Shown here: one piece after another, positions 49,718 through 57,766 of the stretch | How positions within the stretch are numbered: the stretch's first letter is position 1 | Layout: each line of letters begins with the position of its first letter | Origin: Aeromicrobium fastidiosum | GTDB lineage: Bacteria > Actinomycetota > Actinomycetes > Propionibacteriales > Nocardioidaceae | Assembly (NCBI RefSeq): GCF_017876595.1 | Contig: NZ_JAGIOG010000001.1 | Coordinates: 3,472,001-3,536,000, forward strand | DNA length: 64,000 nucleotides | Direction of reading: 5' to 3' | Position numbers and translations under genes: made by a program | Notes under the pieces: model-generated | The model's database searches: none | Told to the model about the DNA's origin: nothing | Seen by the model: the letters and a program-made list of their open reading frames with translations, nothing else

Positions 49718-50934
49718 GCGCGCCACTGGGCCGTGAGCTCGTCGACCGTGAGGCCGAAGGACTCCTCGAGGGCGCGCTCGACCGGGGCACCGTCGATGAC
49801 GGCACGGTAGAACGCCACGACGTCGGTGTCGGGGTGCTGCTCGCCGAGCATCCGGAAGATCATCCACGCCGACTCGTACACGGCACCGAGGCCGTGCTGC
49901 GTGGAGCCGAAGTCGGCGTCGGTGGGCAGCGCACGGGGGGCACCGTCGGCGCGGACGCGGGCCAGCGCCTGTCCCGCGCTGACCGACAGCGGCGCGGTGT
50001 CGTCCCGCAGGGCCACGTAGTCGGCGAAGCCCTCGACGACCCAATTGACCGCACTCGTGCCGACGGCCGAGGTCAGGGCGTGGGTGGCCTCGTGGCTCAG
50101 CACCACCTGCGCGGCGCGCCGGTCCATCGTGGCGAACACCGCGGGGTTGAGCACCACGACGGGGTCGACGCCGGCGGAGTCACCGTCGACGCCCGTCGTG
50201 ACGGCAGCGATCTGGGCGACCGCGGCCTGGTCCTGGCCCACGATCGCGGCCATCTGCTGCTGGGTGCGTGGCGAGATGATCGTCAGCCGCCCCGCGACGC
50301 CCGGGACGGTCCGCTCGACGGCAGCCCGTGCCGTGGTGGCCAGCTGGTCGACCGGCTCGGAGTCGTCGCCGCCGTCGATGCTGATGACCGATCGTCCATC
50401 GGCGCTGTCGACCGTCACGGCACCCAGCAGCCAGATCGGGACGGCTCCGTCGGCGGGAGCGGCGTCGACGATCGAGAAGCCGCCGGCGCGCTCGGGAGCC
50501 ACCCGCAGGGCGACCGTCGACCGGTGCGTCACCTCGGGGTCGAGCCCCGACGCGTCGGCAGGACGCCATGACACCTCGGCGGTCATCGTGGCCGAGCCGT
50601 CGGCGCGGTCGGCGACCTCTCCGCCGCTGATGTAGCGCAGCGACGCTCCGGGCTGCGCCACCGCCCGCAGCGCCTGCCACGTGCGTCGACCGAAGTCTCG
50701 TCCGGCCGGCAGATCGCCGGCGGCGGCGACGAAGGCGTCCCGCGACTGCGCCTCCGACAGCTCACGCAGCTGCGCAGTGAGCTGGGACGAGGCGTCGGCC
50801 GGGATCGGCACGACGCGCTCGTCCGGAGCGTCCGTGTGCCATGGCTGCTGCCACAGCAGCAGGGCAGCCCCGAGCACGGCCAGAACGAGGGCTGCCGCCA
50901 GGTTGGGCGACAGCCGCAGTCGTCGCTCAGCCAA
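49684..50934 (-). CDS. Membrane-anchored HExxH metallopeptidase (peptidase MA-like)
   Basis: A 416-residue protein with one N-terminal membrane helix (about 9-30, LAAALVLAVLGAALLLW). The extracytoplasmic part has a region of unknown fold (about 40-180) and a gluzincin motif: HEATH at about residues 281-285 followed 15 residues later by Glu in NWVVEGFADY, the same HExxH-x15-E spacing as at 2476-3807. The C-terminus (SFGLTVDELTAQWRAYLTK) is a typical peptidase MA-like closing. The start is a TTG overlapping the NlpC/P60 stop by 8 bp, so translation is probably coupled. Its partner context suggests a role in cell-wall or surface-protein processing. Confidence 0.8.
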   Translation of the reverse strand: MAERRLRLSPNLAAALVLAVLGAALLLWQQPWHTDAPDERVVPIPADASSQLTAQLRELSEAQSRDAFVAAAGDLPAGRDFGRRTWQALRAVAQPGASLRYISGGEVADRADGSATMTAEVSWRPADASGLDPEVTHRSTVALRVAPERAGGFSIVDAAPADGAVPIWLLGAVTVDSADGRSVISIDGGDDSEPVDQLATTARAAVERTVPGVAGRLTIISPRTQQQMAAIVGQDQAAVAQIAAVTTGVDGDSAGVDPVVVLNPAVFATMDRRAAQVVLSHEATHALTSAVGTSAVNWVVEGFADYVALRDDTAPLSVSAGQALARVRADGAPRALPTDADFGSTQHGLGAVYESAWMIFRMLGEQHPDTDVVAFYRAVIDGAPVERALEESFGLTVDELTAQWRAYLTKSASTVS

Positions 50935-51886
50935 CCCGCGCCGCGCGGGTGAAGCCGCCCAGACCCGTGATCTCGACGCTCTTGCCGGGGCGCGGCGCGT
51001 GGACCACGCGGCCGTTGCCGAGGTAGAGGCCGTCGTGCGACATGTCGCCGTAGGCCACGATGTCGCCCGGCTGCAGCTGGTCCATGGGGACCGCCGTGCC
51101 GGCCGCGATCTGCGGACCGACGACGCGCGGGATGGAGACGCCCGCCGCGGCCCACGACTTCATGACCAGGCCGGAGCAGTCCCAGCTGTTGGGCCCCGTG
51201 CCGCCGTACACGTACGGGTCGCCGATCTGCGCCAGCGCGAAGTCGAGAGCGGCCTTGGCCCGGCCGGAGGCCTTGAGCTCGAAGTCGATGTCGAGGTTGC
51301 TCTTGTTGAACGCGGCCTGCTGCTCGGCGGTCAGTCGTGCGAGCTCGGCCTTCGCCGCCTCGTACTTGGTGCGGATCTCCGCCCGACGCGCATCGGCGTC
51401 GCGGGTGGCCTCGGTGAGCGCCTGCTTGCGGTCCTTGAGCTGGGCGCGACGGTTCTGGAGCTGCTTGCTCGTGCGGCCGAACTGCTCGAGCGCGTCGGCG
51501 CGGGTGTTGTTGAGGGCACGGACGGCACCGAGCCCGGCCAGGAACTGGTCGGGGTCGTCGCTGCTCAGCAGGTTGGCGGTCGGCCCGAGCGGGGCGTCAA
51601 GCTGCTGCTGGACGATCGCGCCGCTCAGCTCGTCCTTCTGCGCCGTGTAGACCGCGAGTCCGCTCGCGATGTCGGAGGAGATGTCGTCGATCTCGGCCTG
51701 CGTCTGCTTGACCTGCTCGCCGAGCGCGTTGACCTGCTCGTTGGCGGCCTCGACCTGGCTGAACGCGGCCTCGACGTCCTTGACCGTGACCTTGGGGGCG
51801 GCTTCGGCCGACGGCAGCGCCATCAGCCCGCCTGCGAGCGCGAGGCTCGCCATCATCGCGAGACCGCGACGTCGTGGCATGCGCAC
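50927..51886 (-). CDS. NlpC/P60 peptidoglycan endopeptidase (RipC-like)
   Basis: A 319-residue secreted hydrolase that cleaves stem peptides. A signal peptide (about 1-29, ending SAEAA) is followed by a long coiled coil (about 30-205, a regulatory and FtsX-type interaction arm in RipC-like proteins), then the NlpC/P60 domain. The catalytic Cys is in WDCSGLV near residue 235 and His in SHDGLYLG near 287, with HAP nearby as the third residue. Start GTG with AGGAG 6 nt upstream. The mRNA carries a c-di-AMP riboswitch in a leader of about 215 nt. The position and architecture match Rv2190c. Confidence 0.92.
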   Translation of the reverse strand: MRMPRRRGLAMMASLALAGGLMALPSAEAAPKVTVKDVEAAFSQVEAANEQVNALGEQVKQTQAEIDDISSDIASGLAVYTAQKDELSGAIVQQQLDAPLGPTANLLSSDDPDQFLAGLGAVRALNNTRADALEQFGRTSKQLQNRRAQLKDRKQALTEATRDADARRAEIRTKYEAAKAELARLTAEQQAAFNKSNLDIDFELKASGRAKAALDFALAQIGDPYVYGGTGPNSWDCSGLVMKSWAAAGVSIPRVVGPQIAAGTAVPMDQLQPGDIVAYGDMSHDGLYLGNGRVVHAPRPGKSVEITGLGGFTRAARVG

Positions 51887-51902
51887 GTAGTTCTCCTGGG
51901 AT

Positions 51903-52060
51903 CCTCGACGTCTACCGGGTGAGCTGACGGGTTCGGGCCTCGGATTGCCCTACGTGCTGAGCGCCCATGACGGCGTGCGCGACACGATTCACCCCACTTG
52001 CGTGGTTCCCCGGTTCGCCTCAGACATCTTCCCCATGGCTGCGACGACTCGACGGTGCGT
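51903..52060 (-). promoter_or_regulatory. ydaO/yuaA c-di-AMP riboswitch
   Basis: On the minus strand the leader contains GGGGAACC (52004-52011), GGGGTGAATC (51986-51995), GTAGGGCAA and CCCGAACCCGTCAGCTCACC (51918-51937), ending in GGTAGACGTCGAGG. These are the conserved elements of the ydaO aptamer in the right order and spacing. Such riboswitches bind c-di-AMP and are known before wall hydrolase genes such as rpf and nlpC/P60 in actinobacteria. The 5' limit is approximate. Confidence 0.93.
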
Positions 52061-52107
52061 CCGCCACCGTCCTGGGAGGACGGCGTTCACCGGACGCACA
52101 AGAACTC

Positions 52108-52136
52108 ATTCTAGGCCTCGCCACGGGTCAGTTCAA
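52108..52136 (-). promoter_or_regulatory. Promoter of the riboswitch-NlpC/P60 transcript
   Basis: TTGAAC (52131-52136) and TAGAAT (52108-52113) are separated by exactly 17 bp on the minus strand, the best sigma-70-like promoter in the window. Transcription would start near 52101, giving a leader of about 215 nt that contains the riboswitch. Confidence 0.8.
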
Positions 52137-52173
52137 CCTCATCAACCCGATGTCAGGAGATGTTCAGCAACCG

Positions 52174-52443
52174 TCACACGGCCTGGGTCTCGGGGCCTGC
52201 GACCGGTGTGACCAGCCGTAGCGGCGGCGTGAGGCCCGCCTCGGACAGGACGCCCAGCGCAGCCATCTCGTCGGCGTCGATCTCGATGCCGGCCGGCGGC
52301 GCTCCGAGCAGGAAGGTGACGACGCAGTCGCCGCAGGCGCTCGGACCACGGACCAGGCAGCGGTCGCAGTCGACCACCACCGAGTCGGCGGGATGTGAGT
52401 CGTGCTCTCCGTGAGCCGTGCTGTTCATGCCTGTGTTGTTCAT
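52174..52443 (-). CDS. Small conserved Cys-rich protein (89 aa)
   Basis: A short protein whose centre holds VDCDRCLVRGPSACGDCVV, a Cx2C-x9-Cx2C-like set that could bind zinc or an iron-sulfur cluster. The C-terminal half (GAPPAGIEIDADEMAALGVL) looks like a small helical cap. Homologues of this size occur beside the DEDD/GIY-YIG nuclease gene in actinobacteria, but the function is unknown. The ATG at 52443 is chosen because AGGAG lies 7 nt upstream; other starts are at 52488 and 52428. It is transcribed away from the nuclease gene. Confidence 0.7.
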   Translation of the reverse strand: MNNTGMNSTAHGEHDSHPADSVVVDCDRCLVRGPSACGDCVVTFLLGAPPAGIEIDADEMAALGVLSEAGLTPPLRLVTPVAGPETQAV

Positions 52444-52572
52444 GCATGTGCTCCTGGTGCGGGGGAAGACCCCGTCGTTCGGGGACATCCATGACGCTAG
52501 GAGCCGCCCCCGACAGAAACGCCGCGAACGCCGGGAGCACCCGCGACGTCCCGCTCTGTCGGTGGCGGTGCC

Positions 52573-52578
52573 TACCGT
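52573..52578 (+). promoter_or_regulatory. -10 box of a leaderless promoter (DEDD nuclease gene)
   Basis: TACCGT lies 7 nt before the GTG at 52586, which therefore is the preferred start over the in-frame GTG at 52577 that it overlaps. Confidence 0.55.
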
Positions 52579-52585
52579 GTGGGAC

Positions 52586-54289
52586 GTGGAAGCCGTGCAG
52601 GGAACGTTCGACGAGCTGGGCCGTCATCTGGCCGATGTCACGTTCTGCGTCGTCGACCTCGAGACGACCGGCGGATCAGCGACCAAGGGGTCCAAGATCA
52701 CCGAGTTCGGCGCGGTCAAGGTGCACGGCGGCGAGGTGCTCGGCGAGTTCCAGAGCCTCGTCAACCCTGACGAGGCGATCCCGGCCTACATCACGGTGCT
52801 GACGGGCATCACGAACCAGATGGTCGTCCACGCCCCCCGCATCGCCGAGGTGCTGCCGAGCTTCCTGGAGTTCGCGCGCGGCAGCGTGCTCGTGGCCCAC
52901 AACGCCCCGTTCGACATCGGCTTCCTCAAGCACTTCGCCCGTGAGCTCGACATCCCCTGGCCCGGGTTCGAGACCCTCGACACGGCGGTGCTGGCGCGTC
53001 GCGTCCTGAGCCGCGAGGAGGTGCCCAACTGCAAGCTCTCGACGCTGGCCGCAGCGTTCTCGGCCACCACGACGCCCAACCACCGGGCCCTGTCCGACGC
53101 GCGGGCCACGGTCGACGTCCTGCACGCGCTGTTCGAGCGGCTGGGGCCCCTGGGGGTCACGACGCTCGAGGAAGTGTCGACGTACACGGCCAAGGTCAAG
53201 CCCGAGCAGCGCAAGAAGCGGCACCTCGCCGAGCACCTGCCCGAGTCCCCCGGGGTCTACCTGTTCCGCGACGCCAACGACGCGATCCTCTACGTCGGCA
53301 CGTCCCGCAACCTGCGCAGCCGCACCCGGTCCTACTTCACCAAGGCCGAGACGCGCACGCGCATGGGCGAGATGGTCATGCTGACCCAGCGCATCGAGGG
53401 CATCGTGTGCGCCACGTCGCTCGAGGCCCACGTGCGCGAGCTCCGTCTGATCGGCCACCACCGCCCGCCGTACAACCGCCGGTCGAAATTTCCCGACCGG
53501 CTCACGTGGCTCAAGCTCACGCGGGAGCCCTGGCCACGGCTGTCGATCGTCCGCGCGATCCTCGACGACGACGCCGACTACATCGGCCCCTTCCGCGGAC
53601 GTGCTGCCGCCGATGCCGCCCTCACCGCGCTGCACGACTCGTTCCGCATCCGCCAGTGCACTCCGCGGCTGGCCAAGAAGTCGCGGTCGTCCCCCTGCGC
53701 CCTGGCCGAGATGGGTCACTGCCTGTCCCCGTGCGACGGCTCGGCCGATGCCGACGAGTACGCCGCCGAGGTGCAGCGCGTCCGACAAGCCATGACCGGC
53801 GACCCCGAGCCGCTCGTGACGTCCGTGCGTCAGCACATGCTCGACCTCGCCCGGTCCGAGCGCTTCGAGGACGCCGCGGTGTGGCGCGACCGGCTCACCT
53901 CGTTCCTGCGTGCCGCCGTGCGCACGCAGCGGCTGCGCGAGCTCACGAGCGTCGACGAGCTCGTCGCGGCAGCTCCCCACCCCGGCGGCTACGAGATCCA
54001 CGTCATCCGCTTCGGCCGGCTCGCAGCGTCCGGGGTGCTCCCGCGAGGCGTGCACCCCACCGGCTGGGTCGACGCCCTACTGGCCACGGCCGAGACCGTC
54101 GAGGGAGGATTCGGCCCCATCCCGTCCGCGACGGCCGAGGAGACCGAGACGCTGCTGCGCTGGCTCGACACCCCGGGCCTGCGCATGGTGCGCGGCTCCT
54201 GGCACGTGCCGCTCGAGAGCGCCGCGCGGCACCTCACCCCGTTCGAGCAGGCCACCGCCACGTGGAACGACCTCCAGCGACCAGGCTGA
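52586..54289 (+). CDS. DEDD exonuclease fused to GIY-YIG nuclease (PolIII-epsilon/UvrC-like)
   Basis: A 567-residue two-domain nuclease. The DEDDh domain (about 15-190) has VVDLETTGG (D and E), HNAPFDIGFL (D) and HRALSDARATVDVL (H and D), like DnaQ. The second part (about 210-300) is a UvrC-type GIY-YIG domain, PESPGVYLFRDANDAILYVGTS, with Arg and Tyr conserved and NRRSKFPDR near 300. A Cys-rich segment (QCTPRLAKKSRSSPCALAEMGHCLSPC) follows, as in UvrC-like Cho proteins. It resembles Rv2191. It is likely a DNA repair nuclease, but the substrate is not proven. Confidence 0.92.
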   Translation: MEAVQGTFDELGRHLADVTFCVVDLETTGGSATKGSKITEFGAVKVHGGEVLGEFQSLVNPDEAIPAYITVLTGITNQMVVHAPRIAEVLPSFLEFARGSVLVAHNAPFDIGFLKHFARELDIPWPGFETLDTAVLARRVLSREEVPNCKLSTLAAAFSATTTPNHRALSDARATVDVLHALFERLGPLGVTTLEEVSTYTAKVKPEQRKKRHLAEHLPESPGVYLFRDANDAILYVGTSRNLRSRTRSYFTKAETRTRMGEMVMLTQRIEGIVCATSLEAHVRELRLIGHHRPPYNRRSKFPDRLTWLKLTREPWPRLSIVRAILDDDADYIGPFRGRAAADAALTALHDSFRIRQCTPRLAKKSRSSPCALAEMGHCLSPCDGSADADEYAAEVQRVRQAMTGDPEPLVTSVRQHMLDLARSERFEDAAVWRDRLTSFLRAAVRTQRLRELTSVDELVAAAPHPGGYEIHVIRFGRLAASGVLPRGVHPTGWVDALLATAETVEGGFGPIPSATAEETETLLRWLDTPGLRMVRGSWHVPLESAARHLTPFEQATATWNDLQRPG

Positions 54290-54316
54290 GCCCCGCCCCG
54301 GCGCCGCCGGCATCGG

Positions 54317-54322
54317 TACGCT
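54317..54322 (+). promoter_or_regulatory. -10 box of a leaderless promoter (Lrp-type gene)
   Basis: TACGCT lies 6 nt before the ATG at 54329. Confidence 0.55.
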
Positions 54323-54328
54323 CGAGAC

Positions 54329-54604
54329 ATGATCACCGCCATCGTCTTCATCCAGGCCGAGGTCGCACGGCTGTCCGACATCGCCGAGCAGATCGCCGAC
54401 ATCGACGGCGTCAGCGAGGTCTACTCCGTCACGGGCGAGCTCGACCTGGTCGCGATGGTGCGCGTCCGCGAGATCGACGACGTCGCCGCGGTCGTCGCCG
54501 ACCGGCTCAACAAGGTCGACGGCGTCGTGTCGACGCAGACCCAGATCGCCTACCGGGCCTACAGCCAGCACGACCTCGAGGACGCCTTCAGCATCGGCCT
54601 CTGA
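54329..54604 (+). CDS. Lrp/AsnC-type ligand-binding (RAM) domain protein
   Basis: A 91-residue protein containing only the RAM/Lrp C-terminal effector domain. ITAIVFIQAEVARLSDIAEQIADIDGVSEVYSVTGELDLVAMVRV is the alpha-beta sandwich with the conserved G-D/E-Y-D region. There is no helix-turn-helix. Stand-alone versions bind amino acids and modulate full-length Lrp proteins. It is next to trpD, converging, which may be chance. The end is followed by the palindromic repeat. Confidence 0.88.
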   Translation: MITAIVFIQAEVARLSDIAEQIADIDGVSEVYSVTGELDLVAMVRVREIDDVAAVVADRLNKVDGVVSTQTQIAYRAYSQHDLEDAFSIGL

Positions 54605-54608
54605 CCCA

Positions 54609-54725
54609 CCTCGCGAGTCGCTGCCGCACCGCCCGCGAGCCACTGACGCACGCGTCGCGAGTCATCCCGCGGTTCGCGAGCCGTGACCCGGCGACTCGTC
54701 GCACGTACGCGAGCGACTCGCGAGG
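54609..54725. repeat. 117-bp palindromic repeat (type E) between Lrp-type gene and trpD
   Basis: Outer arms CCTCGCGAGTCGCT (54609-54622) and AGCGACTCGCGAGG (54712-54725) are a perfect 14-bp inverted repeat. Inside are several shorter copies of GCGAG-C/T-C-A/G followed by GCAC, on both strands (for example around 54635, 54655, 54675 and 54690). It fills the convergent gap and ends 1 bp from the trpD stop. No gene is seen. Confidence 0.75.
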
Positions 54726-54726
54726 A

Positions 54727-55764
54727 TCAGCCCGCGAGCTCCTGGGTGGCAGCAGCCCACCGCTCGAGCGACGTCGCCGCCGCGCCTGAATCGATCGAGG
54801 TGCGGGCGCGCTCGACCCCCGCGGCGAGACGCTCCACGAGCGTGCCATCGCCACCGGCATGGGCGGCGATCGCGGCTCCCGCATTGAGCAGCACCGCGTC
54901 GCGCACCGGCGAGACCTCTCCCCCGACGACGCGGCGGAACACGTCGGCGTTGAACGCCGGATCGGCACCCACGAGGCTCTCGGGCGGGGCCAGCTCGAAG
55001 CCGAGCTCGGTGGGGTCGAGGACGCTCGCGACGACGGTGCCGTCCGACACCTCCCACACCTGGGTCGTGGTCGTGATCGTGATCTCGTCGAGGCCGTCGT
55101 CGCCGCGGAAGACGAAGGCGTCACGTCCGCGCGACGCCAGCACCTCGGCCATCAACGGTGCCATCCGCACGTCGGCGCAGCCGATCGCCGACGCCGCCGG
55201 CTGGGCGGGGTTGGTCAGCGGGCCGAGGAAGTTGAACGGCGTCGCGATGCCGAGCTCGCGCCGTGGCACCGCGGTGTGCCGGAACGAGGGATGGAACACG
55301 GGGGCGAAGCAGAACGTGATGCCGCTGCGCGCGAAGACGTCGGGGATGCGCGCCGCCGGCACGTCGAGGCGGATGCCCAGCACCTCGAACACGTCGGCCG
55401 TGCCGCTCGAGCTGGACGCCGCACGGTTGCCGTGCTTGACGACGCCCACGCCGGCACCCGCGGCGACCACGGCCGACATCGACGAGATGTTGACCGTCAT
55501 CGACCGGTCTCCGCCCGTGCCGACGATGTCGACGAACCGGCCGGGGATGTCGAGGCGCGTCGCGCGGGCCAGCATCGCATCGGCCAGACCACCCAGCTCG
55601 GCGGCCGTCGGTCCCTTGGCATGCAGCGCGACGGCGAACCCGGCGATCTGCGAATCGGTCGCCGAGCCGGCCAGGATCTGGTCCATGGCCCACACGGTCG
55701 TGGACGCGTCGAGGTCGTGACCGGCCACGAGTGCGGTCAGCACATCGGGCCACGTCTGTGGCAT
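54727..55764 (-). CDS. trpD: Anthranilate phosphoribosyltransferase
   Basis: A 345-residue enzyme of tryptophan synthesis, joining anthranilate to PRPP. The PRPP loop is VGTGGDRSMTVNISS near residue 80, KHGNRAASSSSGTADVFE near 108 is the classic anthranilate/PRPP motif, and FNFLGPLTNPA near 178 with GDDGLDEITI follows. It is of full length. It begins 10 bp after the receiver-like gene, so the two are co-transcribed. No other trp gene is near, which is usual in this group. Confidence 0.95.
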   Translation of the reverse strand: MPQTWPDVLTALVAGHDLDASTTVWAMDQILAGSATDSQIAGFAVALHAKGPTAAELGGLADAMLARATRLDIPGRFVDIVGTGGDRSMTVNISSMSAVVAAGAGVGVVKHGNRAASSSSGTADVFEVLGIRLDVPAARIPDVFARSGITFCFAPVFHPSFRHTAVPRRELGIATPFNFLGPLTNPAQPAASAIGCADVRMAPLMAEVLASRGRDAFVFRGDDGLDEITITTTTQVWEVSDGTVVASVLDPTELGFELAPPESLVGADPAFNADVFRRVVGGEVSPVRDAVLLNAGAAIAAHAGGDGTLVERLAAGVERARTSIDSGAAATSLERWAAATQELAG

Positions 55765-55774
55765 GACCCCCGCC

Positions 55775-56179
55775 TCAGCCGGGCTGCAGCACGCCGCGCG
55801 CGAGCGCGATGACGGCCTCGGCGAGCCGGATCGGCTCGATGGGGTGCGAGACCGCGGCCTCGGCGCGCGACCACGTGGCCAGCCAGGCGTCCTGAGGACG
55901 TCCGGTGATGACGAGCACGGGAGGAGCTTGGAAGATCTCGTCCTTGACCTGGCGGGCGATGCCCATGCCGCCGACCGGCACGGCCTCGCCGTCGAGGATC
56001 ACGAGGTCGATGCCGCCGGCGTCGAGGTGCTGGAAGACCACCGGCTCAGTCGCGACCTCGACGTACTCGAAGGGCGGAAGATCGGGGTGGGGACGGGCCC
56101 CGAGAGCCGAAAGCACCGCGGAACGGACGTCTCGATCATCGCTGTAGACCAGGACACGTAGGGGCTTGTCTGCGCTCAC
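55775..56179 (-). CDS. Atypical stand-alone receiver-domain protein
   Basis: A 134-residue CheY-like domain without an output module. The acidic pair is in [12 protein letters not shown] near residue 12, the phosphorylatable Asp in [11 protein letters not shown] near residue 62 and a Thr in [10 protein letters not shown] near 92. The switch Lys (normally K-P) is replaced: SHPIEPIRL has Ile at that place, so normal phosphorylation signalling is doubtful. The GTG start is set by TACGAT 6 nt upstream; starting at the ATG 15 bp earlier would overlap that box. It shares a divergent promoter with ctaE and is coupled to trpD. The neighbour suggests a role in respiration or redox control. Confidence 0.75.
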   Translation of the reverse strand: MSADKPLRVLVYSDDRDVRSAVLSALGARPHPDLPPFEYVEVATEPVVFQHLDAGGIDLVILDGEAVPVGGMGIARQVKDEIFQAPPVLVITGRPQDAWLATWSRAEAAVSHPIEPIRLAEAVIALARGVLQPG

Positions 56180-56185
56180 GAGTTG

Positions 56186-56197
56186 ATCGTACATAAT
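56186..56197. promoter_or_regulatory. Back-to-back -10 boxes (receiver-like gene / ctaE)
   Basis: On the minus strand TACGAT (56186-56191) is 6 nt from the GTG at 56179; on the plus strand CATAAT (56192-56197) is 6 nt from the GTG at 56204. The two boxes abut with no spacer, so the two leaderless genes share one promoter core. Confidence 0.55.
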
Positions 56198-56203
56198 GAA
56201 CTC

Positions 56204-56842
56204 GTGACGACTACCTCGGTGATTCCCGCTTCCCGCCTCCACGGCCAGGAAGGCCGTCCCTCGATGGTCACGGTGGGAACCATCGTCTGGCTGTCCAGCG
56301 AGCTCATGTTCTTCGCCGGACTGTTCGCGGCGTACTTCACGATCCGCAACATCTCCCCCGAGCTGTGGGCCCAGGAGACGGAGGTGCTCAACGTCCCCTT
56401 CGCGACGGCGAACACCACGATCCTCGTGCTCTCGTCGGTGACCTGCCAGTTCGGCGTGTTCGCCGCCGAGCGCGGCAAGGCCGGGCGCTCCGGCAAGCTG
56501 TTCCAGATCAGCCTGTGGGGCATGCGTGAGTGGTTCGTCCTCACATACCTGATGGGCGCGATCTTCATCGGCGGCCAGGCCACCGAGTACGCCGAGCTCG
56601 TCCGCGAGGGCATCACGATCCCCAGCTCGCCCTACGGCAGCCTCTTCTACCTCGCCACCGGGTTCCACGGCATCCACGTGATCGGCGGCCTGCTCGCCTT
56701 CCTGCTCGTGATCGGCCGCACCTTCGCGGCCCGCAAGTTCACGCACGAGCAGGCGATCTCGGCGATCGTCGTGTCGTACTACTGGCACTTCGTCGACATC
56801 GTGTGGGTCGGGCTCTTCGCCACGATCTACCTCATCAAGTAG
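56204..56842 (+). CDS. ctaE: Cytochrome c oxidase subunit III
   Basis: A 212-residue subunit of the aa3-type oxidase with five hydrophobic segments. [25 protein letters not shown] (about 23-47) is the first helix with the conserved Glu, and [20 protein letters not shown] (about 145-165) has FHG and H residues typical of the family, followed by [15 protein letters not shown] (HFVD). The GTG at 56204 is chosen from the CATAAT box and from family length. It opens the ctaE-qcrC-qcrA-qcrB operon, which makes the bc1-aa3 supercomplex. Confidence 0.96.
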   Translation: MTTTSVIPASRLHGQEGRPSMVTVGTIVWLSSELMFFAGLFAAYFTIRNISPELWAQETEVLNVPFATANTTILVLSSVTCQFGVFAAERGKAGRSGKLFQISLWGMREWFVLTYLMGAIFIGGQATEYAELVREGITIPSSPYGSLFYLATGFHGIHVIGGLLAFLLVIGRTFAARKFTHEQAISAIVVSYYWHFVDIVWVGLFATIYLIK

Positions 56843-56935
56843 CCACCCCCGGGCGGGCCCCTAAGGCTTGCCTGACTCCAGAACTTCGGCGTGCCGAAAG
56901 GTACGCTGGCTCCACTTCCAGGAATGAGGTCCGCG

Positions 56936-57766
56936 GTGCGGAAACTGTCCACCAGACGCCGGCATCCACTCGCCGGATTCGTCGCGCTCTTGCTCGGGCT
57001 CGTGATCGCCGGCGGCGCTTACTACGCGTTCGCCCCCAAGCCCGCGGAGGCGCAGGAGGTCACGGCCAACGACGTCGAGGCCGGGCAGAAGCTGTTCCAG
57101 ATCGGATGCGCGAGCTGCCACGGCAAGAACGCCACCGGCATCGAGACGCAGCGCGGCAAGAACTACGGCCCGTCCCTGATCGGCGTGGGCGCTGCCTCCG
57201 TCGACTTCCAGGTCGGCACCGGCCGCATGCCGATGGCGCAGACCGCGCCTCAGGCCCCGGCCAAGACGCCTGAGTACTCCGCCGAGGAGACCCGCCAGCT
57301 GGCGGCCTACATCGCGTCGCTGGCCCCCGGACCGGCCATCCCCGACGGTGAGTACACCGACATCGACAAGGCCAACGTCGACGACGTCCGCGAGGGCGGC
57401 GAGCTGTTCCGTGCCAACTGCACGGCGTGCCACAACTCGGTGGGTGCCGGCGGCGCCATGCCGGGCGGCAAGTACGCCCCGTCCCTCAAGGGCGTCAGCG
57501 AGAAGCACATCGCCGAGGCCATGATCACCGGCCCGCAGCAGATGCCCGTGTTCTCCGACGACGTCATCACGCCTGAGGACAAGCGCAACATCATCGCGTA
57601 CGTCAAGCAGGTCCAGGGCCAGCCCAACTACGGCGGTCTCGGCGGCGGTGGCCTCGGCCCCGTGGTCGACGGCATGTTCACCTGGATCATCGGCATCGGC
57701 GGCCTGGTCATCGCATCCATCTGGATCGGTGCGCACGGGGCGAGAGTGAAGAAGAGGAAGTCATGA
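56936..57766 (+). CDS. qcrC: Cytochrome bc1 complex di-haem cytochrome c subunit QcrC
   Basis: A 276-residue membrane-anchored di-haem cytochrome c. An N-terminal membrane helix (about 14-32, FVALLLGLVIAGGAYYAF) precedes two cytochrome c domains with CASCHG (near residue 55) and CTACHN (near 155), and a C-terminal helix (about 245-268) ends in a basic tail. Replacing soluble cytochrome c, it passes electrons directly to the aa3 oxidase. The GTG at 56936 is favoured by GAGG 6 nt upstream and by RKLSTRRRHPLAG, which aligns to the start of known QcrC; an ATG at 56924 is the alternative. A TACGCT -10-like box is at 56901-56906. Overlap with qcrA is ATGA. Confidence 0.93.
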   Translation: MRKLSTRRRHPLAGFVALLLGLVIAGGAYYAFAPKPAEAQEVTANDVEAGQKLFQIGCASCHGKNATGIETQRGKNYGPSLIGVGAASVDFQVGTGRMPMAQTAPQAPAKTPEYSAEETRQLAAYIASLAPGPAIPDGEYTDIDKANVDDVREGGELFRANCTACHNSVGAGGAMPGGKYAPSLKGVSEKHIAEAMITGPQQMPVFSDDVITPEDKRNIIAYVKQVQGQPNYGGLGGGGLGPVVDGMFTWIIGIGGLVIASIWIGAHGARVKKRKS

